Source: WLMZ01 sp963732585
GTDB taxonomy: Bacteria; Actinomycetota; Acidimicrobiia; Acidimicrobiales; Ilumatobacteraceae
Direction of reading: 5' to 3'
Assembly (NCBI GenBank): GCA_963732585.1
Contig: CAVSZY010000005.1
Span: 124,001 to 188,000 of the forward strand
Length of the DNA: 64,000 nucleotides
Shown here: positions 53,911-63,103 of the stretch, in pieces
Layout: each line of letters starts with the position of its first letter
Position numbering within the stretch: the first letter of the stretch is position 1
Translations under genes and position numbers: made by a program
The notes under the pieces: generated by a model
Told to the model about the DNA's origin: nothing
Seen by the model: only the letters and a program-made list of their open reading frames with translations
Databases searched by the model: none

Positions 53911-55179
53911 CTACGTGTTGTCGACGAGATGGACGGGTTGGCCACCGACGATGACGGCCGACAACATCTCATCAGCCATTCCGAGGAACAGCTCGTTCGG
54001 GTGCGAACAGTCGACGACGATGGCATCGCCTCGTTTGCCGACGTCGAGTGAGCCGCGGCGAGCCTGCGCGCCGAGGCTGTAGGCGGCATTGAGGGTGGCG
54101 GCGACGATCGCCTCGGCTGGGGTGATGCGAAACCATGGCGCCGCCATCGTCATCGTCGAGAGCAGCGACGTGGCGTGAATCGAGCTGCAGTAATCGGTGG
54201 AGACGGCCAATGGCACACCGGTATCGATCAGCCGACGCGCGTTGGCCCGGCGGTCGGTCATGTAGATCAGCTCGGCCACCGGTAAGACGACGGCGACGGT
54301 TTCCGTCGCGCCGATCGCGTCGATCTCAGCGTCGTCGGTGTAGGTCAGGTGATCCGCTGATATTGCTCCAGCGGCGCACGCCGTACGCCAACCGAGCGAG
54401 GGCTTCCACGCATCGGCATGCACCCGGGTGCGCATCCCGAGCGCATGGCTGCGGGCGATAATCCGCTGCGCCTGCTCGGGGGTGAACAACCCGTCTTCGA
54501 CGGTGACGTCCTGAAAATCGGCGATGCCCTGCGCTGCGACGCGTTCGGTCATTTCGCCGGCCACGAGGTCGGTGTACACCTCGCCTGGATCGTCTGCGGA
54601 AAGGTCGCGGGGCACCACGTGGGCACCGAGGAAGCTGATCACCAACTCGATCGGACTGGTGGCCCGCGCCCGTTGCAGCAATTCAAGTTGGTGCAGTTCG
54701 GCGTCGACGGTCAAGCCGTATCCCGATTTCACCTCCGCGCAGGTGACACCGCCGCGCAGCATCCTGACCAAGGCGTCGTGCAGCCGGTCGAGCAGCTCAG
54801 CATCGCCAGCGGCGCGGGTGGCGACAACACTCGACCAGATTCCACCGCCGCGCGCGGCCACCTCGGCAAGGCTCGCCCCGCCCAGGCGCTCGGCGTACTC
54901 GCCGTGTCGTTCGCCCGCAAACAGTGGGTGCGAGTGGCAGTCGATCAGACCGGGCAGCACCGTCTTGCCGGACACATCGATCGTTTCCACGTCGCCGCCC
55001 GACCATGAAGCGAGCAGCTCAGCTGTCGGGCCGACGGCACGGATGATCCCGTTACGGATCACCACCGTGGCATCGCTGATGATGTCGAGCTGCCCTTGAG
55101 CGCGCCCCGTTCGGGGCCGACCGTCGTCGCTCACCACCACGACGCTGGCAGCGTTGACAAGATTGAGGTCGCCTGTCAT
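53911..55179 (-). CDS. Imidazolonepropionase-like amidohydrolase
   Basis: A 422-residue metal-dependent amidohydrolase of the HutI type. VLPGLIDCHSHPLFAGERHG is the HxH metal motif with the HutI-type FAGER stretch, VTCAEVKSGYGL is the substrate Tyr region, MRTRVHADAW the third His, SADHLTYTDDAE the fourth, and VSTDYCSSIHATS the metal Asp. HutI opens the imidazolone ring of imidazolonepropionate. No hutH or hutU is nearby, so a related substrate such as imidazoloneacetate is possible. The ATG at 55179 overlaps the RidA stop by one base. Confidence 0.82.
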   Translation of the reverse strand: MTGDLNLVNAASVVVVSDDGRPRTGRAQGQLDIISDATVVIRNGIIRAVGPTAELLASWSGGDVETIDVSGKTVLPGLIDCHSHPLFAGERHGEYAERLGGASLAEVAARGGGIWSSVVATRAAGDAELLDRLHDALVRMLRGGVTCAEVKSGYGLTVDAELHQLELLQRARATSPIELVISFLGAHVVPRDLSADDPGEVYTDLVAGEMTERVAAQGIADFQDVTVEDGLFTPEQAQRIIARSHALGMRTRVHADAWKPSLGWRTACAAGAISADHLTYTDDAEIDAIGATETVAVVLPVAELIYMTDRRANARRLIDTGVPLAVSTDYCSSIHATSLLSTMTMAAPWFRITPAEAIVAATLNAAYSLGAQARRGSLDVGKRGDAIVVDCSHPNELFLGMADEMLSAVIVGGQPVHLVDNT

Positions 55180-55601
55180 CACGTGGATGAAGCGGTGTTC
55201 GACCTGACCGCGATGACGTCGATCTCCATCAGCCAGTCCGGCTGAGCGAGGCCGGCCACGACCACACCGGTCGACACCGGGTGGACCCCCTTTAACCATC
55301 GTCCGATCACCTGATAGACGGGCTCACGCCAACGCGGATCGGTGAGATAGATGGTGATCTTGACGATGTGCTGCAACGTCACCCCGCATTCCCCGAGCAG
55401 CGTCTTGACGTTGCTCATGGCCTGTTCGGCCTGCGCGCTGGCGTCGCCGCGACCGACCAGGTTGCCATCGAAATCGGTGCCGACTTGGCCGCGCAGGTAG
55501 ATCGTGTCGCCGGCGATCACCGCCTGGCACAGGTCGTTGTCGAGGGCTTGATTGGGGTAGGTCGCCTTGGTGTTGAACGGTCGAACTCGGGTGTGGATCA
55601 T
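55179..55601 (-). CDS. RidA family imine deaminase
   Basis: A 140-residue RidA/YjgF/UK114 protein. ALDNDLCQAVIAGDTIYLRG, AEQAMSNVKTLLGECGVTLQ, HIVKITIYLTDPRW, VVVAGLAQPDWLMEIDVIAV are the family blocks; the catalytic Arg usually found near the end is not obvious in this frame and the C-terminus is AVRSNTASST. RidA proteins hydrolyse reactive imines. First gene of the operon, 101 bases from the divergent M20 deacylase. The ATG at 55601 is the family start; the longer frame is promoter region. Confidence 0.83.
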   Translation of the reverse strand: MIHTRVRPFNTKATYPNQALDNDLCQAVIAGDTIYLRGQVGTDFDGNLVGRGDASAQAEQAMSNVKTLLGECGVTLQHIVKITIYLTDPRWREPVYQVIGRWLKGVHPVSTGVVVAGLAQPDWLMEIDVIAVRSNTASST

Positions 55602-55702
55602 TTCCGTTTCCGTGGGTGAGGAGAACACTCGAGATGTGAGGCGAATACGCAAGGTGGCACAATCACTACAGTAGCCATCACATTGGGAGCTAGCTTGCGA
55701 AC

Positions 55703-56878
55703 ATGTCGATCGAGCCCAACGATCCTCGAACGGAAGCAATCATCGACCTTCTGCGGCCGATGATTGCCTTCGAGACGGTGAGCGAAACCCCGAATCTCGA
55801 GTTCCAACAGTGGCTCGCCGATCGCCTGGCCGAGCGTGGTGCGAGCTGCCAGATCGTCGTCGGCGCCTCGGGTAGAGCCAATCTGATCGCACGCATCGGC
55901 CCGCACACGAGCGGTGGATTGATGCTCTCCGGGCACACCGACGTCGTGCCGCCGGGCGACGGTTGGTCGGCGTCGCCGTGGGCTCTGGCCGAGTCCGAGG
56001 GTCGGCTGTTCGGCCGCGGCGCCGCCGATATGAAGGGCTTCTTCGCTGTTGCCCTGCATGTCCTTGCCTCCATTCGACCGGAGTCGATGCGTGCACCGCT
56101 GTATCTCGTTGCCAGCTATGACGAAGAGGTCGGGTGTCGTGGCGTGCGCGACATTCTTCCTGCGCTGCGCGACCCTGCGTCCGGCGCTCCTGAGCTCATC
56201 GTCATCGGCGAACCAACGATGATGCACCCACACCATGCCCACCTCGGCAAACAGGTCAACATCATCCGGGTGCGCTCGGCCGAGGCGCACTCCAGCCGAT
56301 CGGCCACCGAGCCAAGCGCGATATCGGTGGCCGCAAAGCTGGTGGGCGTGCTCGATGCAATTCAAGCAGCCTGCCCAGTTCCGCCGGCTCATCAAGCTCC
56401 GAGTTACTCGTTGAACTGTGGATCGATCCACGGCGGCACCCAGCCGAATGTGATCGCCGCCTCATGCGACATCGAGTTCGAGATTCGCTTCGACCACCTC
56501 CACGACCCAGACGTCATCGCTCGGCCGCTCCACGCTGCGATCGCCTCTGCCAACGACGGCCTGCGCCGTGTCGAGGGCAGCGTGAGTATGGAGACCATCA
56601 GCGCATACCCGGCGATGAACACCAGCACCACAGGCCCGGCCTTTCGGATCGCCGAGCGACTCGCTGATTCCGGTCCATCGCGCAGCTTGGGATTCGGGAC
56701 TGAAGGAGGATTGTTCACCGCGGCGCTCGGGTTCCCTGTGATGATCTGTGGCCCGGGTAACATCGCCGACGCCCACCGTCCGGACGAATTCGTCAGCCGT
56801 GAACAGCTTGCCCGATGCGATCGATTCCTCTCGGGCTTGATCGATGCGCTATGCGTTACACGCACCGGCTTCTGCTAG
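55703..56878 (+). CDS. M20 family metallo-deacylase (ArgE-like)
   Basis: A 391-residue M20A peptidase-fold enzyme. GLMLSGHTDVVPPGDGWSAS and LFGRGAADMKGFFAVALHV hold the first metal ligands, LVASYDEEVGCRGVRDILPA the catalytic Glu, IGEPTMMHPHHAHLG another ligand, and GFPVMICGPGNIADAHRPDE the last His. The closest pattern is acetylornithine deacetylase. In this setting it could remove a formyl, formimino or acyl group from an amino acid such as aspartate made by the divergent operon (inference). Confidence 0.85.
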   Translation: MSIEPNDPRTEAIIDLLRPMIAFETVSETPNLEFQQWLADRLAERGASCQIVVGASGRANLIARIGPHTSGGLMLSGHTDVVPPGDGWSASPWALAESEGRLFGRGAADMKGFFAVALHVLASIRPESMRAPLYLVASYDEEVGCRGVRDILPALRDPASGAPELIVIGEPTMMHPHHAHLGKQVNIIRVRSAEAHSSRSATEPSAISVAAKLVGVLDAIQAACPVPPAHQAPSYSLNCGSIHGGTQPNVIAASCDIEFEIRFDHLHDPDVIARPLHAAIASANDGLRRVEGSVSMETISAYPAMNTSTTGPAFRIAERLADSGPSRSLGFGTEGGLFTAALGFPVMICGPGNIADAHRPDEFVSREQLARCDRFLSGLIDALCVTRTGFC

Positions 56879-57783
56879 CCGTTCGGCCAGAGCACCGGGA
56901 ACCAGTCGGCGCGCATTCGGTCTCCGGGTTCGATACCAAGGCCGTCTAAAGGCGGGGACGTCTCTCCGCAACGCGGCTGAAAGCGGACGTCGTCTCCCAG
57001 CCAGCGCGTCGAGAATGCCCGGCGTCGGGCCGCGACTGGCGCATTTCCGCTGCCGTGGACGGTCCGGAAGTTGAACACATAGGCGTCGCCCGGCTGAAGA
57101 TCGTTGACCACGATGGCGCTCGGCGGCACCGTTGCATCGATGTCTGGGATCGTGCGCAGCGTCGGGTCGTCGGAGTGATATGAGGCGCCACTGGCGAAGT
57201 TGCGAGGCACATACAGCTGCCCGCTGCGATGTGAGCCTTTGACGAATTTGACGGCGATGTCGCCAGGAATCTCGTCGAGCGCAACATAGACGCTTGCCGT
57301 CTGGTGGCCATCGATGCAGTAGTAAGGCAGGTCTTGATGCCACGGGGTTGGCTTGGTGGTGCCCGCTTCCTTGCAAAACGCATGCTCATGAAACAGCTGG
57401 GCGGTCGACGATTGCATCAACGCCGCGGCGAGCGATGCCGCTCCCGAGCTGAGCACGAACGCAAAGTACTCGGGAATCAGCTGCCAGTTGCAATAGCTGT
57501 CGAAGAACCGACCGGCCTCAGCGGTCGATGTGCTCTCACATGGAAAGGCGAACCGATCGGGATTCTTCAGATTGCGCTCAAGCCCCTGGCGCAAGGCCGA
57601 TACCCAGTCGCCAAAGGCTTGTGGAAAGAGCGCGACCCCATCGCGTTGAAACGCGTCGACGTCGGCCGACTTCACCGCAAAATCGGGACGCGTGCTAGCG
57701 GCGGCGATCGGGCGCATGTCGTCGATGACTCGCCAATCCACCGTGGTGCTGTTCCCAGCGGTTGCGGCGTTACCCGTGGTCAT
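56875..57783 (-). CDS. Phytanoyl-CoA dioxygenase family protein
   Basis: A 302-residue Fe(II)/2-oxoglutarate oxygenase of the PhyH type. The iron motif is PTPWHQDLPYYCIDGH (HxD), the distal His is in FRTVHGSGNA, and RRRAFSTRWLGDDVRF holds the 2-oxoglutarate Arg. The ATG at 57783 follows GGAG five bases upstream; the longer frame to 58026 overlaps the P450 gene and is not used. Substrates of this family range from phytanoyl-CoA to antibiotics and ectoine; none is favoured. Its 3' end overlaps the M20 gene by 4 bases. Confidence 0.82.
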   Translation of the reverse strand: MTTGNAATAGNSTTVDWRVIDDMRPIAAASTRPDFAVKSADVDAFQRDGVALFPQAFGDWVSALRQGLERNLKNPDRFAFPCESTSTAEAGRFFDSYCNWQLIPEYFAFVLSSGAASLAAALMQSSTAQLFHEHAFCKEAGTTKPTPWHQDLPYYCIDGHQTASVYVALDEIPGDIAVKFVKGSHRSGQLYVPRNFASGASYHSDDPTLRTIPDIDATVPPSAIVVNDLQPGDAYVFNFRTVHGSGNAPVAARRRAFSTRWLGDDVRFQPRCGETSPPLDGLGIEPGDRMRADWFPVLWPNG

Positions 57784-57871
57784 CAGCACTCCATCTCTCA
57801 CTGGCTCGATCAGACGCTCGCCAAAGCGTAATCCTGCCCGCGCCGAGGGAGAGCGCACGCGACGTCTCGAG

Positions 57872-59074
57872 TCAGCTGCCGACGTGCATCGGGACGCTGG
57901 AATAACCAGCGACGTTGGACATGTGCACCCGGGTGCAGCGCGACTCATCGACGCTGTAGCTCGGCCAACGGACCCGGATCTCGTCGATCGCCGATCGGAT
58001 CTCGAGTCGGGCCAAGGCGGCGCCAATGCAGACGTGGATTCCGTGCCCGAAGGTCAGCGGCATCTTCTGCACCCGCTCGACATCGAAGCGGTCTGGGTCG
58101 GGATACTCGCGCGGGTCGCGGTTGGCCGAACCGGTGATCAAGAACACCGGTTTGCCGGCGGGCAGGGTCTCGCCGTACCAGGTGGAGTCCCGCAACGAGA
58201 ACCGCCCCTGATACTGCGACGGCGCCAAGTAACGAAGGATCTCCTCAACGGAACTCGGGATCTTCGACGGGTCGGCCTTGATCTTGGCCCACTCACCAGG
58301 CCAGCGGTGGAACAACACCCCTGCATTGGCCACGGCCTTGGTCACCGTCTCCGAACCGGCCGAGGCCAACAAGGTGAGGAACCCTGCGATGTCGACGTCG
58401 GACAATGTCGCCTTCTCGCCGGTCTCGGTTTCGATTTCGGCGGTGATCAGCGCCGAACACATGTCGTCGCCGAGGTGGTTCCGCTTGTCGGCGATGAACT
58501 GATAGAAGTACATCCCGTTGGCGATCGCCGCGTTCATCTGCGCCTCGCCCCTGCCGCCGCTGCCAGATTCCCTGGTCAGGGAGATATCGGTGTTGTGGCG
58601 GATTGCCTGGCGGTCGGCCTTGGGGATGCCGAGGATGGCGCAGATCACTTCGACGGGGAACGGGCCAGTGAAGTCTTCGACGAGATCGAACTCGTCGCGG
58701 TCCATCAACGGATCGAGGTACTCGGCCATCAGCTCGCGCACCATCGGCTCCCGCTCGTCGATGTAGCGGGGCGAAAAAGCCCGGGCCACCAAGCGGCGGT
58801 AACGGGTATGGTCCGGCGGGTCCATCATGATCATCGACAACTGATTGGCGATGTCGAAATCCGGATCGCTCAACATGTCGTAGGTCAGGCCGTGCGTCGA
58901 GGTGAACGTGGCGGTGTCGCGACTTGCTTGGACCACATCGTCGAAGCGACTCAGGGCGTAGAAGTCGTAATTCTCGTTGTAATACAACGGTGCCTCGTCG
59001 CGCAGGCGACGGTAAATCTCCGTCGGATCGTTGAAATACGTCTCCGAAAATGGATCAAACTCGACTGCCGTCAT
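57872..59074 (-). CDS. Cytochrome P450
   Basis: A 400-residue soluble bacterial P450. The I-helix is LTLLASAGSETVTKAVANAG, the ExxR motif SSVEEILRYLAP, and the heme loop MPLTFGHGIHVCIGAALARL with the Cys ligand. The N-terminal start MTAVEFDPFSETYFNDPTEI is typical for actinobacterial CYPs, which need a ferredoxin and reductase; the stress-linked ferredoxin at 19255 is far away. It precedes the PhyH gene by 88 bases, so the two oxygenases may act in one pathway. Substrate unknown. Confidence 0.92.
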   Translation of the reverse strand: MTAVEFDPFSETYFNDPTEIYRRLRDEAPLYYNENYDFYALSRFDDVVQASRDTATFTSTHGLTYDMLSDPDFDIANQLSMIMMDPPDHTRYRRLVARAFSPRYIDEREPMVRELMAEYLDPLMDRDEFDLVEDFTGPFPVEVICAILGIPKADRQAIRHNTDISLTRESGSGGRGEAQMNAAIANGMYFYQFIADKRNHLGDDMCSALITAEIETETGEKATLSDVDIAGFLTLLASAGSETVTKAVANAGVLFHRWPGEWAKIKADPSKIPSSVEEILRYLAPSQYQGRFSLRDSTWYGETLPAGKPVFLITGSANRDPREYPDPDRFDVERVQKMPLTFGHGIHVCIGAALARLEIRSAIDEIRVRWPSYSVDESRCTRVHMSNVAGYSSVPMHVGS

Positions 59075-59122
59075 CTCTAACCCCCAAGGTTCGCTTGCGA
59101 CGTCGAGCGGAGATTATCAGGG

Positions 59123-59145
59123 CCGGTGAGAACTATCTCAGCCGG
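59123..59145. repeat. Short hairpin upstream of the P450 gene
   Basis: CCGGTGAGA and TCTCAGCCGG pair with one bulged base around ACTA. It lies about 50 bases upstream of the P450 start and could be an operator or chance. Confidence 0.3.
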
Positions 59146-59190
59146 TCGAAACGCGTGTGATTGCATCGGGCGAGTTGTAGGTGCATCGTT

Positions 59191-59394
59191 TTAGGGCGAG
59201 GAGGGCGAACCGGTGGCGAGGCGGCGCTTGAGCAGCACGGCGACGGTGCCGTCGGCGAGCGTGCTCATGCCGACGGCTTCCCAACCGTCAGCGCCCTGTT
59301 GGTTGAGAACGTCGACAGATGCAGATTGGCCCTGACTCGATTTTGCCGCCTCGAACGCTGGCAGTGAGAGGATCAGGTATTCCCACAGCACCAT
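59191..59394 (-). CDS. Small DUF4177-like protein
   Basis: A 67-residue protein: MVLWEYLILSLPAFEAAKSS, ASVDVLNQQGADGWEAVGMS and TVAVLLKRRLATG. The WEY start, the LNxxGxxGWEAVG core and the LLKR end are the DUF4177 pattern. The ATG at 59394 overlaps the stop of the zinc-ribbon gene by one base, so they are coupled; the longer frame is not used. No biochemical role is known. Confidence 0.68.
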   Translation of the reverse strand: MVLWEYLILSLPAFEAAKSSQGQSASVDVLNQQGADGWEAVGMSTLADGTVAVLLKRRLATGSPSSP

Positions 59395-59555
59395 CACGAC
59401 CTCTTCTCGGCAAAAAGTTTGGCGTGGCACGGCTCGCAGATCCACCAGTCAGCGGCAGTTCGGGGCTCAGCGCCGATTTCCAAGGGAAAGCGTTGTTGGC
59501 AGCGACCACAGCGCCGAGTGAGCTGCGGTTCGGATGATTCGATGACGGCCGACAT
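59394..59555 (-). CDS. Small zinc-ribbon protein
   Basis: A 53-residue protein not long enough for most gene finders. It begins MSAVIESSEPQLTRRCGRC and ends DWWICEPCHAKLFAEKRS. The two CxxC pairs, CGRC and CEPC, 25 residues apart, are a zinc-ribbon arrangement. AAGGAG lies 5 bases before the ATG at 59555, and the TGA overlaps the next start (TGATG). It may bind nucleic acid or a partner protein; unknown. Confidence 0.65.
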   Translation of the reverse strand: MSAVIESSEPQLTRRCGRCQQRFPLEIGAEPRTAADWWICEPCHAKLFAEKRS

Positions 59556-59581
59556 GGCGTCTCCTTGCGTTGCTTGGGACC

Positions 59582-60724
59582 CTACCGCCGGTTTCGGTGA
59601 ACGGCCTCGGCGCGGGGCGCGGCACCGTCGATGACAGCTCGATAGACGGCGACGTATTTGGAGACCATGGTTGCGACATCGAAGCGGGCGACGGTTGAGC
59701 GCCGGATGTCGGCGCGGTCGAGCTGCGCTACCGCTGCGCTGGCCTCGACGGCACCATCGACGTCGGTGACCAGAAAGCCGCTCCGTCGATCATCGATGAT
59801 CTCCGCCATCGAGCCGCGGGCAAAGGCGATGACCGGCGTACCGCAGGCCATTGCCTCGACGACGCTGTAACCAAACGGTTCGTCGAAGGCGATGAGGTGC
59901 AGCAGGGCGTGCGCTTCGCCCAACGCTTGCACCCGCGAGGCGGCATCGATGGGCCCCACGTAGCGGATCTGTTCACCGTCGAGGTGCGGTTCGACCTGCT
60001 CGCGAAAGTATTCCCGGTCCTGGATGATGCCGGCGATATCCAGCCGTCGCCCCGTCCGCAGGGCCACCTCGATCGCTTCGGCGGTGCCCTTGTCGGGATG
60101 AATGCGCCCGAAATACAGCAGGTGCTCACCGACCTCGACGGCGCACGAGAACGCCTTGGTATCGATGCCGTGGTGGATCGTCGCCGCGTAGTGCAGCCGT
60201 GGGTGGCGGTCGCTGTCGCTGATCGCCACATAGTGGGTCGTGGCGTCATAGCGCTCGTAGACAGGCACGATGCGCGGCGAGGAGAAGCCGTGAATCGTGG
60301 TCACCACCGGCGTATCGACAAGCGCGGAGTAGCTCAGGGGCAGAAAATCGAAACCGTTGTGGATGATGTCGAAGTCGTCGGCGCGCTCGAACATCGAGGC
60401 GATGTGAACGCACTCGGCCACCTTGGGCTCGATTGTCTCGTCTTCGGACCAGCCGCGCGGGCTCGTTGCGATCAGGGTTCCCGCCGTCGACGAATCGGCC
60501 GTGGCGAATAGGGTGACGTCGTGCCCGTCGGCCACCAGCCCCTCGGCGAGCAGCGAGGCGAACTGCTCCCACGGCCCATAATGGCGAGGCGGTGTCCTCC
60601 AAGCCAGCGGCGCCAGAACGGCGACCCGCAGCTTGCGGTCGCTGTGTCGGGCACGTTCAGGTTGGGTTGTGATCACCTCAGCGTACGGCGAAGGTTGGGC
60701 GCATCCCGCGGTAGGGTGAGCCAA
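59582..60724 (-). CDS. Glycosyltransferase family 4 protein
   Basis: A 380-residue GT-B glycosyltransferase. LRVAVLAPLAWRTPPRHYGP and FASLLAEGLVADGHDVTLFA form the N-terminal domain start, then FDIIHNGFDFLPLSYSALVD and VVTTIHGFSSPRIVPVYERY; the nucleotide-sugar site has LLYFGRIHPDKGTAEAIEVA and the ExxxxxxxE motif EPFGYSVVEAMACGTPVIAF. It adds a sugar to an envelope or storage glycan. The true start may be nearer LRVAVLAP (about residue 32). Divergent from the second glycosyltransferase. Confidence 0.85.
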   Translation of the reverse strand: MAHPTAGCAQPSPYAEVITTQPERARHSDRKLRVAVLAPLAWRTPPRHYGPWEQFASLLAEGLVADGHDVTLFATADSSTAGTLIATSPRGWSEDETIEPKVAECVHIASMFERADDFDIIHNGFDFLPLSYSALVDTPVVTTIHGFSSPRIVPVYERYDATTHYVAISDSDRHPRLHYAATIHHGIDTKAFSCAVEVGEHLLYFGRIHPDKGTAEAIEVALRTGRRLDIAGIIQDREYFREQVEPHLDGEQIRYVGPIDAASRVQALGEAHALLHLIAFDEPFGYSVVEAMACGTPVIAFARGSMAEIIDDRRSGFLVTDVDGAVEASAAVAQLDRADIRRSTVARFDVATMVSKYVAVYRAVIDGAAPRAEAVHRNRR

Positions 60725-60828
60725 TCCTTCTTGGATGAGTGCGCCTCGCTTGGGCCGGACGACCGTTTGGGGTCTGTCGCCTTACGCAGGCCGGTCGCCT
60801 CCACCGAGCCGACGCGAGGAGCACCGCC

Positions 60829-62042
60829 ATGCACCCACCGATTTCCGATTTTTCCCCCGATATCGGGGGCAACCCGATCGTTGCGACCTTCGGCATGTTG
60901 TCGACCTTCCCGCCCACACCGTGCGGCATCGCCACCTTCGCGGCGGCATTGAGCGCTGGTTTGATCGCCCAGGGTGCCACCGTCGACGTCGTACGTTGTG
61001 GCGCCACGCAGGCCCTGGAAGACTCACTCGTTGTCGCCTCGCTCGGCGATGGCTCGTCGGCACGGCTCGACATGTGTATCGAAGCGCTCAACGCCACCGA
61101 CGTCGTCATCGTCCAACACGAGTACGGCATCTACGACGGAGTCGACGGCGACGCGGTGCTCGATCTGATGGCCGGGCTCGTCGTTCCGGTGATGCTGATT
61201 GCTCACACGGTGGTCAGCGACCCGACCGCCAGTCAGCGCTCGGTGCTGGAGCGTGCCTGCGGCTTAGCCGACGTCGTCGTGGTGATGACGATCACGGCAC
61301 GCGATCGCTTGCTCGCTGGGTTCAGCGTCGACGCCGACAAGGTGACGGTCATCCCGCACGGTGCCGCCACCCCGCCCGCATCGACCCGCGAATGCGAGCC
61401 GTCGATCGAAGACGCCGACGAGGACGGCGCGAGCACGCCCCGCGACTGTTGACCTGGGGGCTCCTGGGGCCCGGCAAGGGCATCGAATGGGCGATCGACG
61501 CCTTCGCCGAACTCGACGATCTCGATCCCGCGCCCACCTACGTGATCGCCGGTGCCACCCATCCGAAGGTTCGCGAGGTCGATGGTGAGAGTTATCGGGC
61601 GATGCTCATGGAGCGTGCCGAACGCAGCGGCGCTGGTTCACGGATCAGCTTCGACGACTCCTATCGCGACCTCGAATCGCTGACCGGCCTGATTCGCTCG
61701 GCCAATCTGGTGGTGCTGCCCTACGACTCGGCCGATCAGGTGACCTCCGGTGTCCTGGTCGACGCCGTTGCCGCTGGTCGCCCGGTGGTCTCGACTGCGT
61801 TTCCCCATGCGGTCGAACTGCTCGCCAGTGGCGCCGGAATCGTGGTCCCGCAGCGCGATCCGCAGGCGCTCGCCGAAGCCATCAGCTCGGTTCTGGCCAA
61901 CCCAGCACGGGCGCGGGCAATGGCCGCCGAGGCCCGTCGTTTGGCACCGGATCTGTCGTGGTCGGCGGTGGCCGCACGCTACGACGCCCTCGGCGGCACG
62001 CTGATCGCCGATCGCCTGTGCCAAGATCCGGTGACGACGTGA
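60829..62042 (+). pseudogene. Glycosyltransferase (GT4), single frameshift
   Basis: Reads as a roughly 404-residue GT-B enzyme in two frames. The first part has FGMLSTFPPTPCGIATFAAA, DVVIVQHEYGIYDGVDGDAV and VTVIPHGAATPP. After a break at the CCCC of 61438-61441 the second domain continues as RLLTWGLLGPGKGIEWAIDA, YVIAGATHPKVREVDGESYR and VVLPYDSADQVTSGVLVDAV. One missing C explains the shift. The ATG at 60829 follows GAGGAG. Its stop overlaps the next gene's GTG, so the downstream protein is coupled to it. Confidence 0.78.
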
Positions 62043-63103
62043 GCCGCCCCTCGTCGCCATTGACCCTGGCGACCAGAGCGCCGATGCAGCCGGCCTGGCG
62101 GCACATCTTGGCGATGAGTGACGGGATCGGCATCTTCGAGCACGCCAAGTACGCGGTGCCGCGCCGTGAGGAGGGCTATTGCACCGACGACGTGTCCCGT
62201 CTGCTGATCGCCATCGTCCGTGAGCCGTCCACCGGGCGCGAGCTCAACGAACTCGCTCGAACCTGTTTTCGCTTTCTCGTCGACGCTCAGGGCGTCAGTG
62301 GCCGGGTGCGCAACCGCCGTAGTGCGGATGGGCGCTGGCACGGACGACGAGGGGTGGAGGATTGCTGGGGTCGCAGCGTGTGGGCGTTTGGCACCGCTGC
62401 CCATCTCGCCGATGACGAGTGGATGAGAGCCAGCGCGGCGACGTACTTTGGACACGCAGTCCAACAACGCTCACCGCATCGCCGGGCGATGGCTTTCGCC
62501 GCCCTTGGTGCAGCTGAAATGCTGGCTGTCGACCCTCGACATTCGCGAGCCCGGCAGTTGCTCGCCGACACGGTCATCGCCATCGGACCGGTCAACCCCG
62601 ATCCCGCCTGGCCGTGGCCGGAGTCACGGCTGAGCTACGCCAACGCCGCGGTCGCTGAGGCACTGATCGTCGCCGGTCACTGGCTACAGCGTGATGACGT
62701 CATGGCCGACGGTTTAATGCTGCTTCGCTGGTTACTTGAACTGCAGACCCATGAGGGCGACCTTTCCCCGGTGCCGGTCGCGGGCGCAGGACCGGACACA
62801 GTCTTTCCAGGGTTCGATCAACAGCCGATCGAGGTGGCCGCGCTGGCCGATGCCTGTGCCCGAGCGCACTTGCTGACGGGCGACGTTGCCTGGCGGCGAG
62901 GGATCGACTTGGCGATCGGTTGGTTCGCTGGCGCCAACGATCTCGGCGTGATGATGTCGGACCCGATCACCGGTGGCGGCTTCGATGGCCTAACCCCCGA
63001 CGGTCCCAATCTCAACCAGGGCGCCGAGTCGACGGTGGCGTTGCTGTCGACTTTGCAACATCGCCTACCCGCTGTCGACCTGTCGACGGCTGCGGTCGCT
63101 TAG
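62039..63103 (+). CDS. Six-hairpin glycosidase-like protein of a glycan cluster
   Basis: A 354-residue protein starting at GTG 62039, in GTGA overlap with the upstream glycosyltransferase. Repeated helical blocks such as YCTDDVSRLLIAIVREPSTG, RGVEDCWGRSVWAFGTAAHL, AMAFAALGAAEMLAVDPRH and QQPIEVAALADACARAHLLT are those of alpha/alpha six-hairpin glycosidase-like proteins found next to GT4 and GH130 genes. Probably a glycan hydrolase or scaffold acting on a mannose-containing polymer (inference). No signal peptide. Confidence 0.7.
   Translation: MSRPSSPLTLATRAPMQPAWRHILAMSDGIGIFEHAKYAVPRREEGYCTDDVSRLLIAIVREPSTGRELNELARTCFRFLVDAQGVSGRVRNRRSADGRWHGRRGVEDCWGRSVWAFGTAAHLADDEWMRASAATYFGHAVQQRSPHRRAMAFAALGAAEMLAVDPRHSRARQLLADTVIAIGPVNPDPAWPWPESRLSYANAAVAEALIVAGHWLQRDDVMADGLMLLRWLLELQTHEGDLSPVPVAGAGPDTVFPGFDQQPIEVAALADACARAHLLTGDVAWRRGIDLAIGWFAGANDLGVMMSDPITGGGFDGLTPDGPNLNQGAESTVALLSTLQHRLPAVDLSTAAVA

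Noticed and set aside
53911..55179. Ordinary histidine utilisation operon
   Set aside because: No histidase, urocanase or formiminoglutamase is adjacent; the neighbours are amine dehydrogenase and monooxygenase genes.
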